Positions 26,082 to 36,974 of a DNA stretch of 64,000 nt are shown here, one piece after another. The notes under the pieces were generated by a model, which did not search any database, was not told the origin of the DNA, and worked only from the letters and a program-made list of their open reading frames with translations. This DNA comes from Citrobacter youngae ATCC 29220 (GTDB taxonomy: Bacteria > Pseudomonadota > Gammaproteobacteria > Enterobacterales > Enterobacteriaceae): the NCBI RefSeq assembly GCF_000155975.1, contig NZ_GG730299.1, forward strand, positions 2,581,740-2,645,739, read 5' to 3'. The translations under genes were made by a program, and so were the position numbers. Each line of letters opens with the position of its first letter. The first letter of the stretch is position 1.

Positions 26082-26157
26082 TGGTGCCGATAATAGGAGT
26101 CGAACCTACGACCTTCGCATTACGAATGCGCTGCTCTACCAACTGAGCTATATCGGC
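26082..26157 (-). tRNA. thrW: tRNA-Thr (CGT)
   Basis: 76 nt with encoded CCA. The anticodon stem CGCAT/ATGCG encloses the loop TTCGTAA with anticodon CGT, decoding ACG. The T-loop TTCGACT and the acceptor GCCGATA/TATCGGC pair. Position next to proA matches E. coli thrW. Its 3' end is the element's attachment site and remains intact after integration. Confidence 0.95.
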
Positions 26158-26271
26158 CCTGAAAAGGATATGACCACGAATGTGAGCACGGGGTAGAAGG
26201 TTAAAACTAACCGGGCGATGCGTCAATGGCCTTGCGAATCAAACGCCTATTTTTGCATCACCCGAGTTCAA

Positions 26272-27522
26272 TTACGCACGAATGGTGTCGTCACCGATGC
26301 CAATCCACTTGTATGTGGTCAGTGCTTCCAGTCCCATTGGACCGCGGGCGTGCAGTTTTTGCGTACTCACCGCCACTTCCGCGCCCAGTCCGAACTGGCC
26401 GCCGTCGGTGAAGCGGGTGGAGGCGTTGACGTACACCGCAGAAGAATCGACTTCGTTCACGAAACGGTTGGCGTTGCCGATCGTGCGCGTCAGGATGGCG
26501 TCAGAGTGCTGGGTGCCGTGTTCGCGAATGTGCGCGATAGCGCCATCCATATTTTCGACCACCACAACGTTCAGATCCAGAGACAGAAACTCGTTATCCA
26601 GCTCTTCCGGTTTCAGCGGTACCAGTTTGGCAGGGCCATTCAGTACCTGCATCACGATTTCGTCACCGTGCAGCGTAACACCGCTTTCCGCCATCTTGTG
26701 GCTTAACGCAGGCAGAAAACGCTCAGCGATATCCTGATGCACCAGCAGGGTTTCTACGGTGTTACAGGTGCTCGGACGCTGGGTTTTAGCGTTGACGATA
26801 ATCTTCAGCGCCGGGGCGATTTCAGCAGAATCATCGACATAAATATGACAAACGCCAATGCCGCCGGTGATGACCGGGATAGTCGACTGCTCACGGCACA
26901 GCTTGTGCAGGCCCGCGCCGCCGCGAGGGATCAGCATATCGATGTACTTATCCATACGCAGCATTTCGGTGACCAGCGCGCGATCCGGGTTGTCGATCGA
27001 CTGCACCGCTGCTGCGGGTAAACCACAGGCTTCCAGCGCCTTTTGGATCACCGCCACGGTCGCGGCGTTCGTCCGGTACGTCTCTTTCCCGCCGCGCAGA
27101 ATTACCGCATTACCGGTTTTCAGGCACAGGGAGGCAACGTCAACGGTGACGTTTGGGCGGGCTTCATAAATCACGCCGATCACGCCCAGCGGAACGCGAC
27201 GACGCTCAAGACGCAAGCCGCTATCCAGCAGTCCCCCATCAATCACCTGCCCGACCGGGTCGGCGAGATTACATACCTGGCGCACATCGTCAGCAATCGC
27301 TTTCAGACGCGCGGGTGTCAGCGCCAGGCGGTCGAGCATTGCTTCGCTCAGACCATTTTCACGCGCCTGTTCTACATCCTGCTTGTTAGCGCTAAGGATA
27401 CTTTCCGTTTGCGCTTCCAGCTCATCGGCTATTTTTTCCAGCACGCGGTTTTTTTCGCGGCTGGAGAGCAGCGCCAGCTTGTATGACGCAGCTTTGGCAG
27501 CAATGCCCATTTGTTCCAGCAT
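26272..27522 (-). CDS. proA: gamma-glutamyl phosphate reductase
   Basis: 416 aa, close to E. coli ProA (417). It reduces gamma-glutamyl phosphate to glutamate semialdehyde with NADPH, the second step in proline synthesis. Aldehyde-dehydrogenase fold, with the catalytic Cys in [11 protein letters not shown] and the RGGKE motif near residue 140. It follows proB by 11 bp, the classic proBA operon. Confidence 0.97.
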   Translation of the reverse strand: MLEQMGIAAKAASYKLALLSSREKNRVLEKIADELEAQTESILSANKQDVEQARENGLSEAMLDRLALTPARLKAIADDVRQVCNLADPVGQVIDGGLLDSGLRLERRRVPLGVIGVIYEARPNVTVDVASLCLKTGNAVILRGGKETYRTNAATVAVIQKALEACGLPAAAVQSIDNPDRALVTEMLRMDKYIDMLIPRGGAGLHKLCREQSTIPVITGGIGVCHIYVDDSAEIAPALKIIVNAKTQRPSTCNTVETLLVHQDIAERFLPALSHKMAESGVTLHGDEIVMQVLNGPAKLVPLKPEELDNEFLSLDLNVVVVENMDGAIAHIREHGTQHSDAILTRTIGNANRFVNEVDSSAVYVNASTRFTDGGQFGLGAEVAVSTQKLHARGPMGLEALTTYKWIGIGDDTIRA

Positions 27523-27533
27523 ATGCCTGTTCC

Positions 27534-28637
27534 TTAACGGGTAATCATGTCGTCGCGATGGACAGCAACCGGGCCGTATTCATAGCCGAGGATGGTGTCA
27601 ATCTGCTGTGAGTGGTGTCCGGCAATACGGCGCAGCGCGTCACTGTTATAGCGGGTGACGCCGTGGGCAATATCGCGCCCTTCAAGATTGCAGATGCGAA
27701 TCACTTCACCACGAGAAAAGTTGCCTGTCACGCTTTTAATGCCTTTTGGCAGTAATGAACTGCCGCGTTCCAGAATCGCGGCGGTCGCGCCCTCATCGAC
27801 GGTAATTTCCCCGGCAGGCGGCGCGCCGAAAATCCAGCGTTTACGGTTCTCCAGCGGAGAGGCCTGGGCATGAAAGCGCGTCCCGACGGAAACGCCGTCC
27901 ATGACGTCGCCAATCACGCCCGGCTTGCTGCCCGCGGCAATAATGGTGTCGATCCCAGCGCGGCAGGCCACGTCGGCGGCCTGCAGTTTGGTGCCCATGC
28001 CGCCGGTGCCCAGACCAGAGACGCTATCCCCGGCAATGGCGCGCAGCGCATCATCAATACCGTGAACGTCTTTGATTAGCTCCGCCTGCGGGTTGGTGCG
28101 CGGATCGGCGGTGAACAGCCCCTGCTGATCGGTCAGCAGCAACAGCTTATCGGCCCCGGCCAGAATCGCCGCCAGCGCCGAGAGGTTGTCATTATCGCCG
28201 ACTTTAATTTCGGCGGTCGCCACCGCGTCATTCTCATTGATGACGGGAACGATGTTGTTATCCAGCAGCGCGCGAAGCGTGTCGCGGGCGTTGAGGAAGC
28301 GCTCACGGTCTTCCATATCCGCACGCGTCAGCAGCATCTGCCCGATATGGATACCATAAATAGAGAACAGCTGTTCCCACAGTTGAATCAATCGGCTCTG
28401 CCCTACCGCCGCCAACAGCTGTTTCGAGGCTATCGTCGCCGGGAGCTCTGGGTAACCAAGATGCTCACGTCCGGCGGCAATCGCGCCAGAGGTAACGATA
28501 ACAATACGATGCCCTGCGGCATGGAGCTGCGCGCACTGGCGAACCAGTTCGACGATGTGGGCGCGGTTCAGGCGGCGCGATCCGCCCGTTAACACACTGG
28601 TGCCAAGTTTTACCACCAGCGTCTGGCTGTCACTCAT
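27534..28637 (-). CDS. proB: glutamate 5-kinase
   Basis: 367 aa from MSDSQTLVV, matching E. coli ProB exactly in length; the frame reaches further upstream but without a ribosome site. It phosphorylates glutamate with ATP and is the proline-inhibited first step. The kinase domain has [12 protein letters not shown] at the start and [10 protein letters not shown] mid-way; a C-terminal PUA domain covers about 275-360. Confidence 0.97.
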   Translation of the reverse strand: MSDSQTLVVKLGTSVLTGGSRRLNRAHIVELVRQCAQLHAAGHRIVIVTSGAIAAGREHLGYPELPATIASKQLLAAVGQSRLIQLWEQLFSIYGIHIGQMLLTRADMEDRERFLNARDTLRALLDNNIVPVINENDAVATAEIKVGDNDNLSALAAILAGADKLLLLTDQQGLFTADPRTNPQAELIKDVHGIDDALRAIAGDSVSGLGTGGMGTKLQAADVACRAGIDTIIAAGSKPGVIGDVMDGVSVGTRFHAQASPLENRKRWIFGAPPAGEITVDEGATAAILERGSSLLPKGIKSVTGNFSRGEVIRICNLEGRDIAHGVTRYNSDALRRIAGHHSQQIDTILGYEYGPVAVHRDDMITR

Positions 28638-28824
28638 GATTCTCTGCCATTCAAAATTGGGGAAAATGATATCAAACGAACGTTTTAGCAGGACTGGCCC
28701 CGGTTGCCAACAGCCAGCGCACAAAGCATGAAATTTTATTGCGCAGGATCAGCAAGCGTAGCGGCAGATTTTGACGCATTGATTACAGAAACAAAAAAAC
28801 ATTCTTTTTTAAAAATATTCTTAC

Positions 28825-28844
28825 TTTGTCATAAAACGTTCATT
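28825..28844 (+). promoter_or_regulatory. Pho box of phoE
   Basis: Direct 7-mers TTGTCAT (28826) and CGTTCAT (28837) lie 11 bp apart with an AT-rich spacer, as in PhoB sites. It is about 80 bp before phoE. Confidence 0.7.
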
Positions 28845-28926
28845 CCCGGACGTTAAAAACCCTCCTGTCTTTTAACGGGGATCGCACCCAGTGAATATTC
28901 GCGCGTACTTTTAATCAGGAATGAAA

Positions 28927-29982
28927 ATGAAAAAGAGCACTCTGGCATTAGCGGTGATGGGGATTGTGGCGTCGGCATCCGTACAGGCGGCGGAAATTTA
29001 TAACAAGAACAGCAATAAACTGGACCTGTACGGCAAAGTAAAAGCCATGCATTACATGACGGATTATGACAGCAAAGACGGCGACCAAAGCTATATCCGT
29101 TTAGGCTTTAAAGGCGAAACGCAAATTAACGATGAGCTGACGGGATATGGTCGCTGGGAAGCAGAGTTCGCTGGCAATAAAGCTGAAAGCGACTCTAACC
29201 AGCAAAAAACACGTCTGGCCTTTGCCGGTCTGAAATTAAAAAATCTTGGCTCGTTTGATTATGGTCGTAACCTGGGCGCGTTATACGACGTGGAAGCGTG
29301 GACCGATATGTTCCCGGAATTTGGCGGCGACTCCTCCGCACAGACCGATAACTTTATGACCAAACGCGCCAGCGGCCTGGCGACTTACCGTAACACCGAC
29401 TTCTTCGGCGTCGTGGATGGTCTGGATCTCACCCTGCAATATCAGGGTAAAAACCAGGATCGCGATGTGAAAAAACAGAACGGCGACGGTTTTGGTACCT
29501 CCGTTACCTATGACTTTGGCGGTAGCGATTTCGCCGTAAGCGGCGCTTATACCAACTCCGATCGTACCAATCAGCAGAATCTGCAAACTCGCGGTACGGG
29601 CGATAAAGCAGAAGCCTGGGCAACGGGTTTTAAATACGATGCTAACGATATCTATATTGCGACGTTCTATTCTGAAACGCGCAATATGACGCCGATTTCC
29701 GGTGGATTCGCCAATAAAACGCAGAACTTCGAAGCAGTTGTTCAATATCAATTTGACTTTGGTCTGCGTCCATCACTGGGCTATGTGCTGTCTAAAGGGA
29801 AAGATATTGAAGGCGTCGGCAATGAGGATCTGGTGAATTATATCGACGTTGGCGCAACGTATTATTTCAACAAAAACATGTCAGCGTTTGTTGATTATAA
29901 AATCAACCAGCTCGATAGCGATAATAAGCTGGGCATCAACGATGATGATATCGTCGCCGTCGGTATGGTTTATCAGTTCTGA
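28927..29982 (+). CDS. phoE: outer-membrane phosphoporin
   Basis: 351 aa from [12 protein letters not shown], as annotated for E. coli; the ATG six bases earlier abuts the AGGA. Signal peptide to VQA (residue 21), then [17 protein letters not shown] and 16 beta strands, ending VGMVYQF. It forms trimeric anion-preferring pores made under phosphate starvation. The Pho box and the neighbours proB and crl confirm PhoE rather than OmpC or OmpF. Confidence 0.95.
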   Translation: MKKSTLALAVMGIVASASVQAAEIYNKNSNKLDLYGKVKAMHYMTDYDSKDGDQSYIRLGFKGETQINDELTGYGRWEAEFAGNKAESDSNQQKTRLAFAGLKLKNLGSFDYGRNLGALYDVEAWTDMFPEFGGDSSAQTDNFMTKRASGLATYRNTDFFGVVDGLDLTLQYQGKNQDRDVKKQNGDGFGTSVTYDFGGSDFAVSGAYTNSDRTNQQNLQTRGTGDKAEAWATGFKYDANDIYIATFYSETRNMTPISGGFANKTQNFEAVVQYQFDFGLRPSLGYVLSKGKDIEGVGNEDLVNYIDVGATYYFNKNMSAFVDYKINQLDSDNKLGINDDDIVAVGMVYQF

Positions 29983-29997
29983 TTTAGGATAAAAAAA

Positions 29998-30027
29998 TGC
30001 CGGATGGGGTTGCGCCGCCATCCGGCA
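29998..30027. terminator. REP-type hairpin between phoE and crl
   Basis: Arms TGCCGGATGG and CCATCCGGCA, 16 bases after the phoE stop. It separates the convergent phoE and crl genes and is preceded by an A-run that would be a U-run for crl transcripts. Confidence 0.7.
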
Positions 30028-30039
30028 GTTTACTGTTCA

Positions 30040-30441
30040 TTATGCCGTTAATTTAACCGGCTCATCGTTAAAATCGTCAGCAGGCTCCAGCGCCAAATCC
30101 AGCGACGTTAACAACCCACGTAATTTTTCATGAAATTCGCGTAAGGTGTATTCCAGTCGCTCTACCACTTCACTCTCTTTCACCGGCACCGCCGTCCAGT
30201 TGCCATCTTTATCAAACAAACCAAACTGATAGCTGTAGGTAAAGCGTTTTTCCTGCGCCTCAAGCTCCATCCACCAGCCCCAGAACTCGCGTTTCTCAGG
30301 GGCGGGTTTCACGTTGACGCAAACAGCCAAACAATCGAAAAAAAATCGATTATCTTCGCACTGCCCTTCCCGGATGTACGGGCCAAGCGCGGTGAATTTC
30401 TTGATCAATCTACTTTTCGGATGCCCACTCGGTAACGTCAT
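30040..30441 (-). CDS. crl: sigma-S assembly factor Crl
   Basis: 133 aa, the same length as E. coli Crl, which binds sigma-S and helps it join RNA polymerase, boosting curli and stationary-phase genes. The start [28 protein letters not shown] and the FFWWME-type centre ([11 protein letters not shown]) are typical. Convergent with phoE, as in E. coli. Confidence 0.95.
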   Translation of the reverse strand: MTLPSGHPKSRLIKKFTALGPYIREGQCEDNRFFFDCLAVCVNVKPAPEKREFWGWWMELEAQEKRFTYSYQFGLFDKDGNWTAVPVKESEVVERLEYTLREFHEKLRGLLTSLDLALEPADDFNDEPVKLTA

Positions 30442-30498
30442 TACGATCTCCTTAGGTGAAGCCCCTGTTTTACCAAATCGATAAAATTTAGCAAACTT

Positions 30499-31743
30499 TT
30501 AACACAATCTCTGATTGATCCACTTGGTTATTTCTTGCAGTCCTTTGTCAAAATTGCGGTACACCGGATTGAATGGAATCTCCAGCAGCTTACCGTCAGA
30601 AGATGACGAGGTGATTAAGCGCGACTCCTCTTCGGGGCTAAATGGGTCGTTTTTCCAGAAGCCCGACAGCATTGGCGTTGGGCAGCGTCGGCCAAGCAGT
30701 CCCTGCACTTTCAATGAATAGCGATTAAGCTCTACGCGCAGCGCTTCATCGGAGGCGTCGTGCATCCCCAGGCGACTGGCCAGAACGTCAAGATACATTT
30801 CCGGGACGCTTGCCTGACGCTGCGGGTCGCTCAGCAGCGCATGCACTACCGGCCCCAGGCAGGCCACCGCTTTCAGGCGTGAAGATTCCAGATACGCCAG
30901 ACGAACCGCCACGTTAGCGCCAAAGCGGAAACCGAAGGCCGCCACGCGGGTGTGGTCCACCCAGGGAACATTAGGCAGCGCCTTTAATACATGCTGATGC
31001 AGCAGGCTGGAATCCTGAGTCAGTTTCCATTTTGACGAGAAGCCGACCGACGGCATATCCAGCGTCAGCATGGCAATACCGCGCGGAGCAAAGTAGCGCT
31101 CATACAGGGTGTAGTAGTCCGTTTGCATGGAATCAAGACCGCCGCACATCATGACCGTCGGGAACGGGCCATCGCCTTTTGGCATATGCAGGAAGCCGGT
31201 TATCGGCGCGCCGCCAGCGACCGCGAATTCCATCTCACGCAGCGTGCCCGGCAGCCGTTGAGCGGCTTCTTCATAGGCGCGATTCGCCAGAGCCTGCGCC
31301 TGCTCTGCCAGCTCATCGCCTTTTAAGTGCGGGTACGCGGCAATGTTGTACAGCGTGGAAGCATGCAGCCAGTGGCGTCCGCTCACCTGCGGATCTTCCT
31401 CCATAGACGCTTTTTGTTGCCAATCCATCGCCTGCTTCGCCCACTCATAGATCCAGTTCCCGCCACGATAGCCAATCACCGTATCGTAGAGTTCTTTATC
31501 CGTGCGTTCGGCTTCGCTCATCACGATACGCGCCTGTACTTCGAGGATTTCACGCGGATCGATGCCGCGCCAGATCCACATCAGGCGATTCACCATGCGA
31601 TACCAGTGCGGGACTGTTTTGCCATCCAGGGCAGATTGTACGGACGGCTGCGCGCCGTGATTAAAACGGCGAACCAGCGTAGACGTTTCAGGGTGTTTGA
31701 AGCGGGGTTTGAACAGGACTTCGCTGAGGTTAGCTTGTGACAT
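30499..31743 (-). CDS. frsA: FrsA (YafA), esterase-like protein
   Basis: 414 aa from [11 protein letters not shown], the E. coli length; the frame extends five codons upstream. An alpha/beta-hydrolase fold occupies the C-terminal two thirds ([26 protein letters not shown]). The usual nucleophile elbow GxSxG reads GFRFG, so the classic serine is absent. FrsA binds unphosphorylated EIIA-Glc and shifts metabolism towards fermentation in E. coli and Vibrio. Confidence 0.95.
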   Translation of the reverse strand: MSQANLSEVLFKPRFKHPETSTLVRRFNHGAQPSVQSALDGKTVPHWYRMVNRLMWIWRGIDPREILEVQARIVMSEAERTDKELYDTVIGYRGGNWIYEWAKQAMDWQQKASMEEDPQVSGRHWLHASTLYNIAAYPHLKGDELAEQAQALANRAYEEAAQRLPGTLREMEFAVAGGAPITGFLHMPKGDGPFPTVMMCGGLDSMQTDYYTLYERYFAPRGIAMLTLDMPSVGFSSKWKLTQDSSLLHQHVLKALPNVPWVDHTRVAAFGFRFGANVAVRLAYLESSRLKAVACLGPVVHALLSDPQRQASVPEMYLDVLASRLGMHDASDEALRVELNRYSLKVQGLLGRRCPTPMLSGFWKNDPFSPEEESRLITSSSSDGKLLEIPFNPVYRNFDKGLQEITKWINQRLC

Positions 31744-31805
31744 TCTTGCAGCCTCCATGAATACTTATTGAGGCATAGTGTAACCTGATGGGGATTAATA
31801 AAGAA

Positions 31806-31830
31806 CAACGCCCGGCATAGCCAGGCGTTG
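31806..31830 (-). terminator. gpt terminator
   Basis: Arms CAACGCC and GGCGTTG with a T-rich tail (TTCTTTATT) on the minus strand, 14 bases after the gpt stop. Confidence 0.75.
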
Positions 31831-31843
31831 AAAACGGTGCTGA

Positions 31844-32302
31844 TTAGCGACCAGAGATCGGCGGGACGAACACCACGCCCATATCCCACGGCTGCTCAAT
31901 CCAGGTATCCTGTGGGATATCAATAACATAATCGTCCACCAGCGGGCGGCCTGCCGGCTTAGCGAAGATAGTGACAAAATGCGCTTTCGGGTACATTTCA
32001 CGAATCGCAACCGCAGTGCCACCGGTATCAACCAGGTCATCGATGACGATGAACCCTTCACCGTCGCCTTCGGCACGCTTCAGCACTTTCAGTTCGCGCT
32101 GGTTGTCGTGATCGTAGCTGGAGATGCATACGGTATCGACATGACGAATACCCAATTCACGCGCCAGCAATGCGCCCGGCACCAGACCACCACGGCTAAC
32201 GGCAATAATGCCTTTCCATTGTTCAGAAGGCATCAGGCGACTTGCCAGTTTACGTGCATGGATCTGCAACATGTCCCAGGTGACGACGTATTTTTCGCTC
32301 AT
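31844..32302 (-). CDS. gpt: xanthine-guanine phosphoribosyltransferase
   Basis: 152 aa, identical in length to E. coli Gpt. It salvages guanine, xanthine and hypoxanthine with PRPP. The PRPP-binding motif [14 protein letters not shown] is at about residues 84-97. Monocistronic, divergent from pepD, with a terminator downstream. Confidence 0.97.
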   Translation of the reverse strand: MSEKYVVTWDMLQIHARKLASRLMPSEQWKGIIAVSRGGLVPGALLARELGIRHVDTVCISSYDHDNQRELKVLKRAEGDGEGFIVIDDLVDTGGTAVAIREMYPKAHFVTIFAKPAGRPLVDDYVIDIPQDTWIEQPWDMGVVFVPPISGR

Positions 32303-32563
32303 GTGAAGTGTCCCAGCCTGTTTATCTACGGCTTATTAATAAATTGAGGGTGAATCAGGTTGCGCGAGATTATAGAGATCTGACGCACTAAAAACCAGTG
32401 TTTCGCGGTATCCACGCCTCTTTTTGCATGCTTTATGCTAGCCGTCAGCGGAGAAAGTGGTATTCTCAATCGCATCGCGCAAGCCTGACTTGTGGTGTTT
32501 TTTATTCAGCTAACCCCGTGCCCTGCAAGTCAATTTTGTAGGACATCGCCAAGGAGACTCAAC

Positions 32564-34021
32564 GTGTCTGAACTGTCTCAATTATCCCCGCAACCGCTGT
32601 GGGATATTTTTGCCAAAATCTGTTCTATTCCTCATCCCTCCTACCATGAAGAGCAGCTCGCTGAACACATTCTGAGCTGGGCCCAGGAGAAAGGTTTCCA
32701 CGTCGAGCGCGACCAGGTCGGTAACATCCTGATTCGCAAACCTGCAACCGCAGGCATGGAAAACCGCAAACCGGTCGTTCTGCAGGCGCACCTGGATATG
32801 GTCCCGCAGAAAAACAACGACACCGTGCACGACTTCACCAAAGATCCTATCCAGCCATATATTGATGGCGAATGGGTGAAAGCTCGCGGCACCACGCTGG
32901 GCGCGGATAACGGTATCGGTATGGCGTCCGCGCTGGCCGTTCTGGCAGATGACAACGTGGTACACGGTCCGCTGGAAGTGCTGCTGACCATGACCGAAGA
33001 AGCGGGTATGGATGGCGCATTTGGTCTGCAGGCTAACTGGCTGCAGGCAGATATCCTGATCAACACCGACTCTGAAGAAGAAGGTGAGATCTACATGGGT
33101 TGCGCAGGCGGGATCGATTTTACCTCTAACCTGCTGCTGTCCCGTGAAGCGATTCCGGCTGGCTTCCAGAGCTTTAAGCTAACGTTGAAAGGCCTGAAAG
33201 GCGGTCACTCCGGCGGCGAAATCCACGTCGGTCTCGGTAACGCTAACAAGCTGCTGGTACGCTTCCTGGCGGGTCACGCCGAAGAGCTGGATCTGCGTCT
33301 GGTCGATTTCAACGGCGGTACGCTGCGTAACGCGATCCCGCGTGAAGCCTTTGCGACCCTCGCCGTGGCTGCTGATAAGGTTGATGCGTTAAAAGCGCTG
33401 GTGAACACTTACCAGGACATCCTGAAAAACGAACTGGAAGCCAAAGAGAAGAATCTGGCTCTGCTGCTGGATGCCGTAGCCAACGATAAAGCCGCGCTGA
33501 CTACCCAGTCTCGTGACGCTTTTGTTCGTCTGCTGAACGCCACCCCGAACGGCGTGATCCGTAATTCCGACGTGGCGAAAGGCGTTGTGGAAACCTCCCT
33601 GAACGTGGGTGTCGTGACCATGACTGACGATAATGTACAGATCCACTGCCTGGTTCGCTCGCTGATCGACAGCGGTAAAGACTACGTGGTAAGCATGCTG
33701 GATTCACTGGGCAAGCTGGCTGGCGCCAAAACCGAAGCCAAAGGCGCGTATCCTGGCTGGCAGCCGGATGCTAACTCTCCGGTTATGCACCTGGTTCGCG
33801 AAACCTATCAGCGTCTGTTCAACAAAACGCCGAACATCCAGATTATCCACGCCGGTCTGGAATGTGGCCTGTTCAAGAAACCGTATCCGGATATGGACAT
33901 GGTTTCCATCGGGCCAACCATCACCGGTCCGCACTCACCGGATGAGCAGGTTCATATCGAAAGCGTCGGTCATTACTGGACGCTTCTGACTGAACTGCTG
34001 AAGTCGATTCCGGCGAAGTAA
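32564..34021 (+). CDS. pepD: aminoacyl-histidine dipeptidase (peptidase D)
   Basis: 485 aa from a GTG start with AAGGAG seven bases upstream, as in E. coli. M20 zinc peptidase: metal ligands in QAHLDMV, GADNG, TEEAGMDG, NTDSEEEGE and GPHSPDE. It cleaves X-His dipeptides such as carnosine in the cytoplasm. An upstream ATG at 32492 would add 24 residues unlike the family. Confidence 0.96.
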   Translation: MSELSQLSPQPLWDIFAKICSIPHPSYHEEQLAEHILSWAQEKGFHVERDQVGNILIRKPATAGMENRKPVVLQAHLDMVPQKNNDTVHDFTKDPIQPYIDGEWVKARGTTLGADNGIGMASALAVLADDNVVHGPLEVLLTMTEEAGMDGAFGLQANWLQADILINTDSEEEGEIYMGCAGGIDFTSNLLLSREAIPAGFQSFKLTLKGLKGGHSGGEIHVGLGNANKLLVRFLAGHAEELDLRLVDFNGGTLRNAIPREAFATLAVAADKVDALKALVNTYQDILKNELEAKEKNLALLLDAVANDKAALTTQSRDAFVRLLNATPNGVIRNSDVAKGVVETSLNVGVVTMTDDNVQIHCLVRSLIDSGKDYVVSMLDSLGKLAGAKTEAKGAYPGWQPDANSPVMHLVRETYQRLFNKTPNIQIIHAGLECGLFKKPYPDMDMVSIGPTITGPHSPDEQVHIESVGHYWTLLTELLKSIPAK

Positions 34022-34035
34022 GTCTCTGCAATAAA

Positions 34036-34144
34036 TGCCGGATGGCGCTGCGCTTATCCGGCCTACGCGCTGATGTGTACGCTGGATTATCCGGCATGCA
34101 CGCGGGTTTGTAGGCCGGATAAGGCGTTTCGCCGCCATCCGGCA
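34036..34144. repeat. BIME: two inverted REP elements
   Basis: TGCCGGATGGCGCTGCG...GGCCTAC (34036-34066) and its inverted partner GTAGGCCGGATAAGGCG...CCGGCA (34110-34144), between the convergent pepD and dinB genes. Confidence 0.85.
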
Positions 34145-34155
34145 ATTGTTCAGAG

Positions 34156-35211
34156 TCACAGCCCCAGCAGCAGCTGTCTTTCTATTTGTGGATCCAGCAG
34201 CGTGACGTGTAACCCCACCAGCCTCACGCCCCGCCCTCCCCGACGTTCATCCCAGGTTTTGCGCGCTGTCGCAATTAAGTCCTCTTTATTTAAGCGCGGC
34301 CAGACGTGCTCCTGCGTGGTCTGCTGAAAATCATTAAACTTGAGTTTTATTCCCTGGCGGGCGATCAGGAGGTCCGGCTTTACCTTTGTCAGACGCCGCT
34401 CCAGTTCGGGATAAAGCCGCTCTATAATCGCCTCGCACTCTGACCACTCGTGAATATCTTCCGCCAGCGTGCGCTCCACGCCGACGGATTTGCGCAGCCT
34501 GTCGTTGTTGACATCCCGCTCGTCAATGCCCTGGCTACGCTCCCACAGCACACGACCAAACTTACCAAACCGTTTGAGCAGCATGGCGAGATCGTATTTT
34601 TGAACATCCTCGCAGGTACGCAATCCCATTGATTCCAGCTTAGCGGCAGAGACTTTTCCGACGCCGGGAATTTTGCCCAGCGGTAACGTTCTGAGAAATT
34701 CGGGGACATCGGCGGGAGTAATCACATATTGCCCGTTGGGCTTATTGAGATCGGAGGCTATTTTTGCCAGAAATTTTACCGGCGCAATCCCGGCGGAGGC
34801 GGTTAACTGCAGCTCGTTGAAAATCGTCTGGCGGATCTCCTGCGCTATCAGCGTGGCGGAACCGTGACAGTGAGCGCTGTCGGTCACATCCAGATAGGCT
34901 TCGTCCAGCGAGAGGGGTTCAATCAGCGAGGTATAGCGGGAGAAGATCGCCTGAATCTGCCGGGAGGCTTCTTTATAAGCGTCGTATCGACCAGGCAATA
35001 ACGTGAGATGCGGGCACAGCTTTAACGCCATTCCCGTTGGCATCGCGCTACGCACGCCAAATTTGCGCGCCGGGTAATTGGCTGTGCTGATAACCCCCCG
35101 GCGTTCACGACTGCCGCCAATAGCGATGGGAATGTCGCGCAGGGCAGGATTATCACGCATTTCCACCGCCGCGAAAAAGCAGTCCATATCAACATGTATG
35201 ATTTTGCGCAT
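34156..35211 (-). CDS. dinB: DNA polymerase IV
   Basis: 351 aa from [17 protein letters not shown], the E. coli start; GGAGG is six bases before this ATG. Y-family translesion polymerase with catalytic Asp8 and the SLDEAYLD motif (Asp103, Glu104), helix-hairpin-helix ([14 protein letters not shown]), and C-terminal clamp-binding QLLLGL. A perfect LexA box upstream shows SOS control. In E. coli it borders the Flag-2 remnant lafU, as it does here. Confidence 0.96.
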   Translation of the reverse strand: MRKIIHVDMDCFFAAVEMRDNPALRDIPIAIGGSRERRGVISTANYPARKFGVRSAMPTGMALKLCPHLTLLPGRYDAYKEASRQIQAIFSRYTSLIEPLSLDEAYLDVTDSAHCHGSATLIAQEIRQTIFNELQLTASAGIAPVKFLAKIASDLNKPNGQYVITPADVPEFLRTLPLGKIPGVGKVSAAKLESMGLRTCEDVQKYDLAMLLKRFGKFGRVLWERSQGIDERDVNNDRLRKSVGVERTLAEDIHEWSECEAIIERLYPELERRLTKVKPDLLIARQGIKLKFNDFQQTTQEHVWPRLNKEDLIATARKTWDERRGGRGVRLVGLHVTLLDPQIERQLLLGL

Positions 35212-35227
35212 CATTCACCTCCCACAA

Positions 35228-35247
35228 CACTGTTTAAGTATACAGTA
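35228..35247. promoter_or_regulatory. LexA box of dinB
   Basis: CTGT-N8-ACAG in the 20-mer CACTGTTTAAGTATACAGTA, 17 bases before the dinB start. This matches the SOS consensus. Confidence 0.9.
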
Positions 35248-35277
35248 TTTTTATAATGTGAGAAGTATGATTATGCC

Positions 35278-35919
35278 TTATGCAGGGCCATTCATGATGA
35301 AGCGCGCATCGCACAGGTAACGCACGATGTCCGATGTCGTATGCTCTGCGGGATTACCCGCCGTACTGACGAAAAGCTTATTCACTTTGCGGATTTTTGC
35401 CCGCAGCAGTTTTTCAATCGTCATCAGGCGAAAGGCATCATTTTCCACGCAAAAAAGCTCATAGTCTCCCAGGCGTTCTCCACAAATTTCACAGTGATTC
35501 ATCCAGTAACGTAGCCCGGTGGTTTTACTTTTATCCAGATAGTAATTGCTGGCTTTAATGTTCTTTTTGATCTCTTCAGGTAGGGAATTGATATGGAAAA
35601 GGAATGAATTACGGCGCACCGACTGCCAGCCTTTGCCATCCTGCTCTTTGCGTATAAACCGGGTAAACATCACCCCGTGAATATGGGTTAGCTGGTGGCA
35701 GTTCCAGCAGTGCATCTTTGAGGTAATCACCAGATAGTACGGCGCAACGATGTTAAAACTGCCGGTGTTGTAGACATAGTCACGGAGCGCCTCGTTTAGC
35801 TCATGGGGTTCGGTGTACCAGATCCCGGAAACCTTGTCGAAATGCGCGCCCTGACAGACCACATCAGTCACGTTATCAGTATGAATATCCAATGGAATAA
35901 TATGGGTTACATCTATCAC
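35278..35919 (-). CDS. zinc-binding hypothetical protein with a DUF5710-like N-terminus
   Basis: 213 aa. Residues about 8-37 (IPLDIHTDNVTDVV...KVSGIWYTEP) resemble the DUF5710 module, which normally has GA-x-WD-x-x-x-x-x-WY. Two CxxC knuckles follow: Cys71/Cys74 (HCWNCH) and Cys143/Cys146 (CEICGE), with Cys157 and His70 nearby, so one or two zinc sites are likely. It lies between lafU and dinB, outside the canonical E. coli Flag-2 set, and the lafU hairpin separates it from the flagellar operon. Not FlhC, despite the zinc site and setting. Function unknown. Confidence 0.7.
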   Translation of the reverse strand: MIDVTHIIPLDIHTDNVTDVVCQGAHFDKVSGIWYTEPHELNEALRDYVYNTGSFNIVAPYYLVITSKMHCWNCHQLTHIHGVMFTRFIRKEQDGKGWQSVRRNSFLFHINSLPEEIKKNIKASNYYLDKSKTTGLRYWMNHCEICGERLGDYELFCVENDAFRLMTIEKLLRAKIRKVNKLFVSTAGNPAEHTTSDIVRYLCDARFIMNGPA

Positions 35920-35942
35920 ATTGCCTCCCTGCGAAATAATTT

Positions 35943-35963
35943 GCCCCCACGTTGCGTGGGGGC
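35943..35963 (-). terminator. terminator of the laf operon
   Basis: Arms GCCCCCAC and GTGGGGGC with a 5-nt loop, 10 bases past the lafU stop; the minus-strand tail AAATTATTTC is U-poor but AT-rich. Confidence 0.7.
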
Positions 35964-35973
35964 GGGGTTCGTA

Positions 35974-36972
35974 TTAATGAGCGGCGGGAACAGGATGTTG
36001 GCGTAAAGACGTCACCTGCTTTTGTTTGTCCAGCTTATCAACCAACGGTTGCACAACCTTCTCACCGTGTTGGCCAAAATATTGATACAGCGTATCGGAA
36101 GCGCTTTGCGTCAATACCATGATCTCAATACGACGGTTGCCAGCGCTTTCCGGGTTTTTCGCATCCAGCAGCATTTGGTCCGCCATCGCGCTGACCTGCA
36201 TAACTTTATCCTGCGGCATTCCGGCGTCTTCAAGTACACGACGGGCCGACAACGCGCGATCGCCTGAGAGGTTCCAGTTGTTGTAAATGTTGCTCTTATA
36301 GCTCATCGCGTCCGTATGCCCGGTGATAATGATTTTGTTATCCAGCGAGTCAAACACGGGGGCCAGCTCAACCAGCAGCGATTTGAAGAACGGCATAATT
36401 TTGGCGCTACCGCGTTCGAACATATTACGGTTCTGATCGTCTTTAATCAGTACGCGCAGCCCCTGAGGAACAATCTCCATCTCGAGGTTGGTCTCCATAT
36501 GCGCTTTGCGGGCAATGACATTGATATCCGTCGCCAGCTCACCCAACTCCTGGGCTGATTTTTGTTTCAGTAATGCCGTTTTCTCGTTTACGTCCAGCGC
36601 CTTTTTAGCATTCTCTTCCGTGATCCTCGCCGTCTCCTGCGGGTTCACGGTTTTATCGAGCTTATTGCGCGTAACGTTTTTCTTCTGTGCGCCAGGCGCT
36701 ATCGGCTGCTTGCCCAGCTTGTTCAATGGCGCCATACCGCCACCGTTAAAGATTGACTGGCCATGCAGCGCCGCCACGATATTTTCGCGGTCAGCCTTGC
36801 TGACGCTGTTCACAATCCACAGCGTCATAAACAGCGCCATCATCGCTAGCGTAAAGTCAGCAAAGGCGACCTTCCACGCCCCGCCATGATGACCTGCATG
36901 GTTCTTTTTAATTTGTCGGCGGATAATGGTGGTTTTCGCGCCGCGATCGCGACGATTTGGCCCCTTCCTCAT
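35974..36972 (-). CDS. lafU: Flag-2 motor stator MotB homologue
   Basis: 332 aa. One membrane segment (residues about 33-55) carries Asp39 in AFADFTLAMM, the proton-binding residue of MotB. The C-terminal OmpA/MotB domain holds IIITGHTDAMSYKS and NWNLSGDRALSARRVL for peptidoglycan binding. It pairs with LafT 2 bp upstream. In E. coli K-12 only a truncated lafU (mbhA) is left; here it is full length. Confidence 0.93.
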   Translation of the reverse strand: MRKGPNRRDRGAKTTIIRRQIKKNHAGHHGGAWKVAFADFTLAMMALFMTLWIVNSVSKADRENIVAALHGQSIFNGGGMAPLNKLGKQPIAPGAQKKNVTRNKLDKTVNPQETARITEENAKKALDVNEKTALLKQKSAQELGELATDINVIARKAHMETNLEMEIVPQGLRVLIKDDQNRNMFERGSAKIMPFFKSLLVELAPVFDSLDNKIIITGHTDAMSYKSNIYNNWNLSGDRALSARRVLEDAGMPQDKVMQVSAMADQMLLDAKNPESAGNRRIEIMVLTQSASDTLYQYFGQHGEKVVQPLVDKLDKQKQVTSLRQHPVPAAH

Positions 36973-36974
36973 GC

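Noticed and set aside
28927..29982. OmpC or OmpF instead of PhoE
   Set aside because: Length, Pho box and the proB/crl neighbours fit PhoE.
35278..35919. FlhC homologue
   Set aside because: Zinc knuckles are present but no FlhC fold motifs, and the N-terminus is DUF5710-like.
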